DNA of 64,000 bases from Guyanagaster necrorhizus. Lineage: Eukaryota > Basidiomycota > Agaricomycetes > Agaricales > Physalacriaceae. The stretch covers positions 1-64,000 of the forward strand of contig NW_025064938.1 of NCBI RefSeq assembly GCF_019112545.1, read 5' to 3'. Below are positions 24,906 through 35,820 of this stretch, in pieces (position 1 is the first letter of the stretch; the number at the start of each line of letters is the position of its first letter). The position numbers and the translations under genes were made by a program. A model generated the notes under the pieces. It worked only from the letters and a program-made list of their open reading frames with translations, ran no database searches and was not told the origin of the DNA.

Positions 24906-25745
24906 GAGATTCTTAATCAAAGATTAGAAATGACTTTATATGCATATGTTGGCCCTGAAAGTGTTGATTGGCATCAGTACCTGAATGATCTAGCTCTGTT
25001 ATATAATTCTGTGCCACACAGCAGCACCAGATATGCACCAGCTTACTTGTTATTCAGATTTATACCTACTACAGAATCCACATTATAGACCAAACCAGAA
25101 GACATTTCTCAAGATCTTGGTGATACAGTAAGCAATCAAGGATCAGTTGATGATATACATCTTAGTTATGAAATGACAAAGTGGTAGACATAGTGGAACA
25201 ATTCAAAGCTGAGTAAACTTGAGCAAAGAAAGCCTTGAAACTAAGTTAAGCCTATCAGCAAAAACATTATAATCAAGGATGACTTCTCTTAGAATTTAAT
25301 GAAGAAGACCAAGTATTTTTGATTCTGCATTCCTTGTAACTCCTAAAGGAAGTAAAAGAAAGGGAAAAGAAACTATTGATGTGATATGATGGTCCTTTTA
25401 AAATTATATGGAAGATCAGTCCAGTCATATACCAGCTCAGACTCTCAGTATCTTATAGAATTCATTCTATCTTGAATATCACACATTTGAAAAGATATTC
25501 TACATCTCCTCTAGAATTTGGAATTCAGACCATTAAAAATATAGTGAATGCACACTTCAAAAAATTACTAGAAGTTGAAGTTGGGAAGATAGAAGGAGAA
25601 AGAATGTTCAAGACTTCAGGCAAGTACTGACACATTAAGAAATATTGTGTCAGATGGATCAGACTACCAGAGAATGAGGACAAATAGAAGACAAAGAAAG
25701 AGCTAAGGAATGCATCACACATTCTAGAAAGGTGGATCAAGTCAC
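24880..25745 (+). pseudogene. Chromovirus pol 3' end: integrase C-terminus and chromodomain relic
   Basis: Mostly one frame with many stops: NQRLEMTLYAYVGPESVDWH, DLALLYNSVPHSSTRYAPAY and LLFRF (end of the integrase core), then KLLM-stop-YDGPFKI (GPY/F module), SYRIHSILNITHLKRY, and finally KKYCVRWIRLPENEDK and ELRNASHILERW, which fits the chromodomain core. It follows directly after LTR G but comes from a different subfamily than the pol at 30-34 kb, so it is an older host element into which others inserted. Confidence 0.65.
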
Positions 25746-26012
25746 AAAGTATAATTAGTAATGAGAGGTAATTATTTCATAATGCATCCTCTATTGTACT
25801 AGTTCATATGACTCATACTCTCAAACTCAGAATATCAATACATCACCTGAGAATCTTCTACTACTGGTATAGAAAAACAAAGCAAGTATATGTGTATATA
25901 TATTGAATTCTCAATTGTCTTAAACTCTAGCTTTATGCACTACTTCATTTCATTTCATTCTCAACTGTAAAGCCTAAATCCATTTGCATTCAAAGGTTAA
26001 TTCCTTGCCAGA

Positions 26013-26948
26013 ATGTCTACAGCCACCATTACTTTTGACTCTGAGCACTATCTACACTCTTTAAACTAAGTTATTCATCACTCTGCCATCCTCCTATTCT
26101 TTGAGAGCATTCTCAAGAATGATACTGTCTTTTAAGACATCCTCAACAAAAACATTGTTTCTAGTGTCATAGGAGAAAAGCACATCTTCAGACCTTCCCA
26201 TCCACTCAGATGTGCAAGATGAGCAGTCATTCAAACACTCTCTGATATAATGCTTGCAGCAGTATATAACATTACTCCTTACTCTAGAAAAAGACAGTGC
26301 TCTATGATCATTTCAGAGTCTGCCTTTGAGAAGCTCAGAATTTGTTCTCAACACAACTTTGACATTGCTCATTTCCATTGTCTCTCAGATTTTCTTCTCA
26401 ATCTCTATTGTAGTATCTCTGATGAGGTCAATTGCATGTTTAGAAAATTCCAGAAGTTCCTATATCATTGTATCATTTGGCTGGCAACAAAGATCACCCA
26501 TAATATCCCAAAGGGTTTCAATGCTTGACTCAACTGGAGGTCATTTATTGGATTACAATAGGATGAGTTCCTTTACTGAGTTTCTCCTTCTACCATCATT
26601 GCTGAGGCATGCTGATATGATCTTACTGTTGATGAGCTAATCAGGCATTACTATGTTAATGATAGTAGTGCACTGATGCACTATATCTCATCTTCAGTAA
26701 GGTATTTTTCTGATATCACAGCATGGTTACACTTTCCCTATGACCCTTGCTACTTGAGCATAGATTTCCTCTATAGCCTGCCACACTTGATCATGGATTT
26801 CCCACAGGATGATGACATTTCATCCACTGTCACATCTGCTCCCTCATTTCCATCAGTCTTGATCAATGATGATTTCAACTTCAAATTTATAGACAAGGAT
26901 GTTGATGATATTACTCACCTAATGAGCAATTTATCTCTTACTAATTAG
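26013..26948 (+). pseudogene. Broken reading frame of unknown function
   Basis: One plus-strand frame reads almost continuously from MSTATITFDSEHYLHSLN to the TAG at 26946-26948, with about seven internal stops and at least one frame change near 26540. It includes NIPKGFNA, DELIRHYYVNDSSALMHYIS, FLYSLPHLIMDF and an acidic tail (DDDISSTVTSAPSFP, DKDVDDITHLMSNLSLTN). I do not recognise it. Its place between chromovirus fragments suggests an extra or gag-like frame of a retroelement, but a captured host gene is possible. Confidence 0.4.
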
Positions 26949-27479
26949 ACACTTTGACTTTAACTTATTAACTACAAATTTTCATTCTCTCTGGGCAAGT
27001 GTAGACTGGAGGGGCTTTGTTATAGATATTACTAATCACTATTTCTAATCTTCACTTTTTCTAGTTTTCTTCAATTTTCTATATGCTTACAGAAATTTCT
27101 TGATGTTTCTTCTCTCAATTTCTTGCTAGCACTTTCTTAAATAAAGATGTTGTATTTAACCCATATGAAAATACCTTGAATAGAATCTAAAATTCATCTG
27201 ACTTAACTACACTATTTCATGTGAATCTAAGTGATTGAGTTTGACTACACCTAGCACTTGTTGAATAAACCACTATTCAATTATACCTAGTGCTTATCAG
27301 ATTCCTCTAGCTATGCTTAATGCTTACTAGACTATATAGATTCCTTTGTAGGTAAATGAACTCATAGATCCCTTCACTATACTACTTAACTAGATTATAC
27401 TCAAGCTATCTCAATTTTGTACACTGTCTAAATTAAGTCAACTCACAATAATAATCTTAGAATAAATATGCTCAGCCCT
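26949..27479. other. CpG-free, no gene recognised
   Basis: AT-rich sequence with repeated short phrases such as TAGTGCTTA/CTAGCACTTG and ACTTAACTA. Probably decayed LTR sequence. No partner copy was identified. Confidence 0.35.
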
Positions 27480-28070
27480 CAGCATTCAAATTCATGTTTG
27501 TCACAATCAGGATTAGTTCTTTGGAAAATTGGTCTATGACTGCTAAGACAGCATCATATCCCTTATACTCAGAAAGAGGCCCTATCATATTAACTAAGAT
27601 TATCTTCCACTTGTCAGAAGGGATCTCATTAGATTATAGTGGTGCTGTTCACTGCTGAGTGTTTGGTTTTACTCTCTGACATGTCTCACATCCTTTGACA
27701 TATGCCTACACTGACTGCCTGAGACCAGGCCATCAATAATTGCTTGTGAACAATTCTTATATCTCAGCAATTTCTGAATGACCTGCTATCATATGATCAT
27801 AGCATGTTGTGATGATTTCCCCATGTGGCTTTTTATTGGCAGAGATGTACAGTCAGTCATGAAAATAGCACACTCCCTCTTCAAGAGTATATCTATTCTC
27901 CATCTTGTCAAGTGCCAGCTGTACTATCTCCTCTACTGACTTCTTCTCTCAGCAAACCTTCTTCAGGATTTCTTGAGCTGAGAGAAAAATCATTGCATTT
28001 GCATAGAATAGGTCTGGATTGAGAATGACAATTTCTTCATTATCATTTTCTCTCTGATCATAGTCAGTTC
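27480..28070 (-). pseudogene. Gypsy integrase relic (minus), cut from its RT by a solo LTR
   Basis: Minus strand reads NEEIVILNPDLFYANAMIF, YTLEEGVCYF, an HHCC-like zinc region (HGEIITTCYDHMIAGHSEIA ... CETCQRVKPNT), then SDKWKIILVNMIGPLSEY and DAVLAVIDQFSKELILI, the start of the DDE core. It is clearly homologous to the plus-strand integrase at 32900-33400. Its upstream RT/RNase H part lies at 28539-29935, on the other side of solo LTR F. Stops are frequent. Confidence 0.75.
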
Positions 28071-28538
28071 TGTTAAGCCCAAGTTGCATGTGATCTAAAC
28101 ATGTGGTAAACTGATGCTGTATCATGTTTGTACAGTCACATCAGAGTCTACTATTTGTGCCTGTTGATCAAATGCTTTAAGGCCAAAGACAGTCAGCTTG
28201 AGATAAAGTGGTAATAATAAACTTTAGCTTGAAGCTGAGAAATATACAGCAAGAGCTATCCTACTTATATACTATTGAGAGGCTAGATAAAAATATGCCT
28301 ACTAATTATGCATTTCTAAGCTATTGTACTTGTTGTCCTGGAGCATTGCTACTATCTACAAAAGAGTATTGTCTATTGTTGAGAGGTGTTATCATCATTG
28401 AAGGACAATGACTAACTCTGCCTATTATAGTGACTAAGCAGATTCCACAATCCCAAGTGCCTGGTTAAGCACCCTGACTAAGCAAGAATAGAGGTTAATG
28501 AAGTAGAATGAGAGTTAAATAAAGGAAAAATCTTAACA
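28071..28538 (+). mobile_element. Solo LTR F with 5-bp target duplication
   Basis: 468 bp from TGTTAAGCCCAAG to CTTAACA. It is flanked by AGTTC (28066-28070) and AGTTT (28539-28543), a target duplication with one C-to-T change. It aligns with the complete copy at 54278-54746 (TGTCCTGGAGCATTG, CCCTGACTAAGCA shared). It interrupts the minus-strand gypsy pol between RNase H and integrase. It is strongly CpG-depleted. Confidence 0.85.
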
Positions 28539-29935
28539 AGTTTATTGACTAAGTATATCAGCCTTTTTATTAGCAGTACCAGGTTTGTAATGGAGTGTGA
28601 AATGATATTCAGCCAGCTCTGTCACCCAGCATGCTTGTCTGCAGTTCAGCTTCTGTGGCTTTTTGAAATACTGGAGATTCTGATGGTCTGTCCAGATTTC
28701 AAAATCATACTTGGCACCTAGGAGGTAATGGCACCATTTATCTAAGGTGATCATGATAGCCAGTACCTCCTTGTCATAGATTTTATAGTTGCATTCTTTG
28801 TAGACAGTGTCTTAGAGACTATGGGTTTCCATTGTCCACTCTGCTCCAGACTGAGAATAGCTCTAAGAGCCTCTTCTGATGCATCAGCTTCTACTTTGAA
28901 TCTTCCATCATTAACTGGAATAGTGAGAATTGAGAATGAGCAGATCTGGCATTTGATCTCTTGGGATGTCTATTCCTGTGTATCTTCCTATTTCCACTTG
29001 GCTTTTTCAGTGAGTTTGGTCAGTGGCAAGGCCATCTTGCTGTAGCTTTCAATAAAGTGTGAATAGAATTTTGCAAATCCTAAAAAAGATTGCAACTCTC
29101 ATTTTTTGGTGGATGTCAGCTATTCTTGTACTTCCATTGGTTTCACTGGATCTATTTGTAGCCTTCCTTCCAAGATGATGAGATCAAGATACTCTGTTTT
29201 GAGGGTTTCAAATTTGCATTTTTCCAGTTTGAAAGACAGTTTGTTCTCTCACAGTATCTGTAGTACTTGCTCCATAATTTTATGGTGTTCCTGAAGCATT
29301 TTGAGAAGATCATTATATCATCTAGATAGATAGTAGCCTTTTCTTAGATGATTAGATCTTGGAATATATTATTCATTATCATCTAAAAGATGGCAGATGA
29401 ATATGTGAGCTTAAAAAACATTTTCCATAGCTCAAACAACCTTCAGTTAGTTCAAAATACAGCCTTTTACTCATCTCCTTTCTTGATCTGGATATTATTA
29501 TATCTCTATCATACATCTAGCTTAGTGAAATACTGAGCACCTGACAGTTTATTGATGAGTTCTGAAATGAGTGAGAGTGGATATTGATTTTTGACTGTCA
29601 GGTTATTTAACTTCCAATATTTCTATATGGGTCTCAGTTTTTCATCCTTCTTTTTGACAAAAAAGAAGAGTGAGATCATGAGAGATTTGGATACTTGGAT
29701 TCTCCTATTGGTCAAGTTCTCATCAAGAAACTTCTTTAGCTCCTCTTGCTCTGTCCATTCAAGTGGATATATCTTGCAGTCCAGATTAGTGTCAGCATTG
29801 GGGACCAGCTCAATTGCACTAAGTTTTGATCATAGTTTGATTATGTTCATTTTATTTTTAGCATGCCTCTCTGTATTTGTATTAGCATATTCAATGCTAA
29901 GTGCAGGGACCTTATTTGCAGTATAATCTCTCTGG
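28539..29935 (-). pseudogene. Gypsy reverse transcriptase and RNase H relic (minus)
   Basis: Minus-strand order: KKFLDENLTNRRIQVSKSLM, FFFVKKKDEKLRPI, LISELINKLSGAQYFTKLDV (RT), further RT pieces, then RNase H ending CHYLLGAKYDFEIWTDHQNL and YHFTLHYKPGTANKKADILS. The RNase H end is open for 70 codons, while upstream stops are frequent. It is closely related to the plus-strand pol at 31440-34372, so the two are copies of one family placed back to back about 200 bp apart. Confidence 0.8.
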
Positions 29936-30111
29936 TATTATTCTACTACTAGGCCATGTACTCCACTAATTGTCACTCAAGTCAGGTATCATACATAACA
30001 AGTCTTCTTTCATCATGCACTAGTCATATTTTCTATTGTGTGTATAGTAGATATGAATACAGTCATTGTATTCTTAGAATTTGCAAAATTACACACATAA
30101 ACACATAGAGA

Positions 30112-31230
30112 GCATGTCACTGTCTATCACTCAAGATACTTCAAAAGCAAGTGATGCAGTAGCACCTTAAAGAAATCAGGAGATGAAGTTTTCTGATGAA
30201 GAATAGTTGGAACTCAGTAAGATGTACTGAGAGAAGCAAGCTATGAAAAGGGCATATGACAAATTGAACTAAGTGAAGATGGCTGAATGTCAAGAGGGTT
30301 TTAGCAAGTAGTTTCTTGATGCATACATGAGTGAATTACTAATATTTTCTTAAATATGTGAACAGATGACACTAATATAGTGCATTCACAGCTAGGCACT
30401 GTATTTATCAATACTGAACAAGTTTTTATAGGTACTAACAATAATTACTCACTGCTCACTATTGAAGAAACCAGTATGCAAATGTAGATCTCATCTGATA
30501 AGAAGGTAGTCAAAAACTCAAGTGCTCAGAAGCAGAGCTGAACTGAGCAAGTGATGCCCTTTAAGGAATCAGAATAGTGCAGAGCCTCTGAAGGGAGGTC
30601 CTGGCCTAAAAAGACTGAGAAGTACCTAAAGGAAGAACACCCTATTATGAGAGGCAAGACACCAATAAAATGGCAGAAGTCTGGCACAGCTGCCTGAGTA
30701 TTATGTATGATAGAGGAGTCCACAGACTCTATTGCATTAGCTATTTTGCAGGGGGTGGATCTACCTCAAGCAAACAATCAAGATCAATCAAGAGCTGGTC
30801 AATACCCTTTAAGATATGAACAAGGAGCTGCTCTGGGCTCTGGATCAGATATATGAATCCAAGAAATATATTCAAGAAAGAAAAGAAGGTGATAAAACCA
30901 TTCTCAAAATCTAGTTAGAAACTCTAGACACATATATCAAGTAGTCACTATGGAAGCACTATTGGATAGTGGCTGTATAGGCAACTCTATCAATGAAGAT
31001 TTAATTAAGCACAATAGGTTCAATATGCAAAATATTGTTAGACCCATTTCTATATATAACACTGATAGATTGCTCAATGCTGAGAGCTCCATATCAAAGT
31101 ATTGTGAGCTTGGAATGACCAGAGAAAAAGGACATATCAAATCTATTGACTTTGCAGTCATCTGTTTGCACAATCAGAAGGTATTCTTAGAGCATGATTA
31201 GCTCAAGAAGTATAATCTATGAGAAGACTG
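30112..31230 (+). pseudogene. Gypsy gag remnant and protease (plus)
   Basis: Begins with an ATG (MSLSITQDTSKASDAV) typical of a gag start and continues with stops through a Lys-rich gag-like region. From 30950 an 83-codon open piece contains the retroviral-type aspartic protease motif ALLDSGCIGNSINEDLI (catalytic Asp in DSG). No zinc knuckle is visible. It leads into the RT at 31440. Confidence 0.65.
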
Positions 31231-31439
31231 AAAGAATAGTGATATCATCTTCAATGAGTGTATATGTAACAGATGACAATGATCACATCTGAACTAGGAC
31301 TGTCCTAAGGAGTCTATCTGAAAGGAATTATATTAGAGATAACACCTTTTGATGGTGTATTTTCAATCTGGTTTAGAGATCTGAGTGATGGACACTACAT
31401 TCAATGAGTTAGCAGCACAATCTTATGCAGAAAATCCAA

Positions 31440-34372
31440 AAAGAATATTCAAAGAGCTAGTCCCTAGACACTACAAAGACTTCACAGATGTATTCAGTAA
31501 AAAAAGACTCTGATGAGCTGCCACTACAAAAACCATGGAACTATGCAATCAAGCTGGTATCTGAAACTAGCACAAACCTAGATTGCAAGGTGTATCCACT
31601 TGGGCAGATGGAGTAAGAGAGGCTTAATAAGTTGTTTGATGAGAATCTTACCAGTGAAAGGATCCAAGAATCTAAGTCTCTGATGGCATCCCCTTTCTTC
31701 TTTGTCAAGAAGAAAGATAAAAAACTAAGACCTGTATAAAACTATCAAAAGCTGAATGACCTAACAATCAAAACCTACTATCCACCCTCACTCATTTTTG
31801 AACTTATAGACAAATTATCTGATGCAATGTACTTCACCAAGCTAGATGTATAGTGAAGATATAATAATATCTAGATTAAAGAAAGAGACAAGTTGAAAGT
31901 AGCATTTAGAACCAACTGAGAATTGTTTGAACTGCTAGTTATTTTCTTTGGGCTCACAAATTTTCCAGTGATCTTCCAAATGATAATGAATAACATATTC
32001 AGAGATCTAAGCACTGAAGAAAAAGTGATGATCTATCTGAATGATATAATGATTTTCTCAAAACATCCAAAGAGCACTATGAAACTGTGTGGCAGATATT
32101 GCAGATCCTGTGAGAAAATAATTTATATCTAAAATCAGAAAAATGCAAGTCTGAAACATTTAAAATAGAATACTTAGATCTCATTATAGCAGAAGAGAGG
32201 CTATGAATGAATCTGGTGAAGATGGCAGGAGTATGAGAATAGCCAACATCTATCAAGAAGAGAGAGCTACAATGCTTTTTAGAGTTCATAAACTTTTACT
32301 AATGCTTCATAGAAGGCTACAGCAAGCTAGCACTACCACTAACTAAGTTTACTGAGAAAGCCAAGTGGAGATGAGAGAATATGCATTCCAGGAAATCAAG
32401 CACTAAATCTGCTCAGACCTCATACTCACAATCCTAATAGATGATGAAAAATTCAAGATAGAGGCTGACACATTAGAAAGAGCCCTAGGAGCTATTCTCA
32501 GCCAAGAACAGAATAGGCAGTAGAAACCCATTACATGTCTATCTAAGATATTGTCTGCCACTGAATGCAACTACAAAATCTATAACAAAGAGTTGCTGGC
32601 TATTATGACAGCCCTAGATGAGTAGCAACACCATCTAATAGATGCAAAGCATAAGTTTGAAATCTGGATAGATCATCAGAATCTCCAGCATTTCAAAAAA
32701 CTGCAGAAGCTGATCCACAGATAGGAGCAGTGGGTAACAGAGTTAGCAGAATAACATTTCATATTTCATCACAAACCCAGTGCCACCAACAAGACAGAAG
32801 ACTTACTCAGTCAATGAGCAGACCATAACTAAGAAAACAATGATAATAAGAAAATCATAATACTCAAATCTGAGTTATTCTATGCAAATGCTATAGTATT
32901 TCTCACTGCACCAGAAGTTCTAAAGAAAGTTTGATAAGAGAAGAAATCTATTGAGGAGACAGTAAAACTTGCTTGCAACAATGAAGAAGAGTGGACTCTT
33001 AAAGAGGGAGTATATTATTTCTATGATCAGCTATATATCCCAGTAAATAAGAAGTTACATGAAGAGATCATCATAACATGTTATGATTATCTGACAGCAG
33101 AATATCTAGGAATAGTGAAGACTCAGAAATTAGTGACATATGATTATTGGTGGCCAAATCTCAGGCAGTCAGTAGAAGTCTATGTCAAAGCATGTGAAAT
33201 ATGCTAGTGAATGAAACCAAGCACACAAAGGAGAGCAACACTGCTATACCTAAACAAAATCCCATCAGACAAGTGGAAGGTGATTTCCATGGATATAATA
33301 GGATTTCTCTCTGAGTCCAAAAGGCATGATGCTGTTCTGATAGTACTGGACTGATTCTTAAAGAAACTCATCCTTATTGCAACAAACATGAATTTGAATG
33401 CTGAAGGATGGTTATATTTGTTCTAAGATCATGTGTATGCCTATCACAGGCTCTCCAACAAGATAATTTCAGATTGTAGCTCACAGTTTATATCACAGTT
33501 TATCAAAGAACTTTATAAGTTACTTAGAATTACTGAAAATCTCTCTATGGCATATCACCCCCAGACTGATGTACAGACAGAGTCAGTCAATCAAGACATT
33601 GAAAAGTACCTCAGAATTTTGATAAACTACTGGCAAGACAACTGAATAGAGTGGCTCCCAATAGCATGATTTGCCTACAATAACCATAAAAATTCATCAA
33701 TAGGCTATAGCCCATTCTATGTAAATGCTGGAATCCATCTGAATACTGGGATGAACTCCTCACAAAAGAAAAGCCAAGTACCCTGGGCAAAAGATTTTGC
33801 AGCAGAGATGAAGAAAAATCATGATGAGGCTGAATATTTATTGCACAAGATAGCATAGTCCATAAAGAGACAATATGATAAGAGAAAGGCACTGGTGAGA
33901 AACTATCAGCTAAGGAACATGATTATACTAGATATGAAGAATCTGAAGACAGACAGAAAGATGAAGAAGTTGGACAACAAGTTTGAAAGCCTCTTCAAGA
34001 TCTTAAAGAAAGTAGACAATGGAGCATATGAATTAGCTATCCCAAAGACATGGAAAATCCATTCTGTCTTTAATGAAACTCTTCTTAAACTATTCTGAAT
34101 AGCAGAGTTTCCCAACCAGGAACTACCATCACCATTCAAAGTCATAGTTATAGATGATAAAGATGAATACAAGATTGACACAATTCTGAATGATAAAACT
34201 TATTATCAGAAACAGTAGTTTCTCATTTATTTCAAGGGTTATGATAATGAGAAGAATTGCTGGTATGCTGAAAAGGATGTTCCACATATGAAAAGGCTCA
34301 TTATAAAGTACTGTGCAGCACAAAACCCACTTGATGCAGTTAACAACGTCAGGCTTGGATGACTAATGTTTA
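31440..34372 (+). pseudogene. Chromovirus pol relic: RT, RNase H, integrase, chromodomain (plus)
   Basis: In order: VYPLGQME, LMASPFFFVKKKDKKLRPV (RT start), YFTKLDV, LTNFPVIFQMIMNNIF, YLNDIMIFS (the YLDD box with one Asp changed), RNase H (FKIEADTLERALGAILSQEQ, YNKELLAIMTAL, FEIWIDHQNLQHF), integrase zinc region (HEEIIITCYDYLTAEYLG), DDE core (ISMDIIGFLSESK, IISDCSSQFISQFIKELY, NQDIEKYLRILIN), GPY-like end (YELAIPKTWKIHSVFNETL) and a chromodomain (EYKIDTIL ... FLIYFKGYDNEKNCWYAEKD). More than a dozen stops, few frameshifts. LTR G follows at 34494, suggesting it is this element's 3' LTR. Confidence 0.85.
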
Positions 34373-34493
34373 CATGTCAGACTATCAGAACTCAAAAGCT
34401 CCTCTTCAAACTCAAATAACACCTATTTGAAGCCAAGAAGCTTTACATGTGGAAAGAAACCAATAAAATCAAGGTGGTAACACACCCTGAAGA

Positions 34494-34768
34494 TGTTCAT
34501 GCATGTAATTTTGTGAAATACACTACTACATGCTAAATAAAAAAGTACTACTAAGCATGAGAAGCAAAACAGAGCTAGAGCATAATAAAAGAAAGGCTAG
34601 CCATGATGAGCCTGAGTGACAATTGGTGGAGTACATGACTTAGCTTCAGGATAATACTAAAGGGTCACACAATGCAGAAAGCCTCAGTACTTGACACTGA
34701 ATGCACTAACAATAACATAGAGCTTATATGCTAAGAATAGAAATCATGCAGAACTAGAGATATGACAT
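34494..34768 (+). mobile_element. LTR G copy 2, first segment
   Basis: Starts TGTTCATGCATGTAATTTTG, 120 bp after the chromovirus pol, as a 3' LTR should. It is interrupted at GACAT (34764-34768), the target site of the older gypsy LTR, and resumes at 43221. Confidence 0.65.
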
Positions 34769-35217
34769 TGTTATATCCATGCTGCTGGCCTCTGTGTCAC
34801 CTTGACCAACCATGAATTCAATCACCAAGTCTCACCAGACTGCCCATTCCCTATTACCTATTAATTTCATTTTACCATTATTATTTCACATCTATATTTC
34901 ATATTGTAGTATCTGGACTTTAAACATGGTAGCAAACAGTTGACCCTGAAACCCAACAGACTGACTCAGAATTAACTACTATTAGTATATAAACTATATA
35001 CAATTGTTGTAATTACTCAGTTTGAATATCAACTTAGATAGCCACTTACACTTCATGCTCTTCAGTTCCTCTTTATTTTGTCCATCAGATTCTGCTCCAA
35101 ATACTATTTCTCTTTACTTCTCTGATGGAACCCTATTCTGCCAATCCAAATCCTTGGACCTCAACTCAAGGGTGATGTTGCCAATAGCCTTGTTGATGCT
35201 TATGCACTCTGCCAGAC
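34769..35217 (+). mobile_element. Older solo LTR of the young gypsy family, 5' part
   Basis: Begins TGTTATATCCATGCTGCTGG and aligns along its length with the LTRs at 35218 and 42670, but with many more CpG-type changes. It is cut at CAGAC (35213-35217) by the young element. The remaining 44 bp lie at 43172-43215. The whole older LTR is flanked by GACAT on both sides (34764-34768 and 43216-43220). It retains the TATA box and the self-primer sequence TCAGTTTGAATA. Confidence 0.92.
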
Positions 35218-35436
35218 TGTTACGTGCATGCTGCCGGCCTCTGTGTCACCTCAACCAACCATGAATTCTATCATGCTACCCATCAGACTCTGGCCACTTC
35301 CATTACCTACTAATTTCATTTCACCATTATCATTTTACATCTGTATTTCACATTGTAATACCTAGACCCTGAACTCGGTAGTGAATATTCACACCAGAAC
35401 CCAATGGAACCCGACTCAGAATTAGCTACTATTAGT

Positions 35437-35443
35437 ATATAAA
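35437..35443 (+). promoter_or_regulatory. LTR TATA box
   Basis: TATATAA inside AGTATATAAAGCC. It is conserved in the 5' LTR, 3' LTR and older solo LTR. The expected start site 25-32 bp downstream falls on the ACTCAGTTTGAATATC segment. Confidence 0.7.
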
Positions 35444-35467
35444 GCCATGTATATCACTGTAACTACT

Positions 35468-35480
35468 CAGTTTGAATATC
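35468..35480 (+). other. Self-primer segment at the predicted RNA 5' end
   Basis: TCAGTTTGAATAT is the exact reverse complement of 35717-35729 just past the LTR, and lies about 31 nt after the TATA box start. In Tf1-type elements the first nucleotides of the RNA fold back on such a site and serve as minus-strand primer (established for Tf1). At least 12 of its 13 bases are unchanged in the other two LTR copies. Confidence 0.75.
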
Positions 35481-35716
35481 AACTTGGATAAGCCACCCAC
35501 ACTTCGCACTCACTTCAACTCCTCACTACCTTGTCTGTTGGATTCTGCTCCAAAGGACATTCCAGTTCACTTCTCTGATGAATCTCCATCCTGTCCATCC
35601 AGATCCTTGGGCCCCGACTCAAGGGTGACATTGCCAATAGCTTCGTCGATGCCCACGCACTCCGCCAGACTCCATGAGTGCACTCAAGCCCACTTGATTG
35701 GCATGTTCCTAACAGT

Positions 35717-35729
35717 ATATTCAAACTGA
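35717..35729 (+). other. Primer-binding site, self-complementary
   Basis: ATATTCAAACTGA begins 2 nt after the end of the 5' LTR, where a primer-binding site belongs. It does not look like the 3' end complement of a common tRNA, but pairs perfectly over 13 nt with 35468-35480 in the LTR. Confidence 0.75.
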
Positions 35730-35820
35730 AACCCTTGAGTCGAAAAATTTTATCATATCCACCACATTTACCCAACCCACAGAAACCGATCCTGAACAAA
35801 CCCAGCCTACCCATCCAAAC

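Larger units (their letters stand above)
35218..35714 (+). repeat. 5' LTR (497 bp)
   Basis: Starts TGTTACGTGC and ends CCTAACA (TG...CA). Same length as the 3' LTR at 42670-43166. Contains the promoter (TATATAA at 35437) and the proposed 5' end of the RNA near 35468. Confidence 0.96.
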
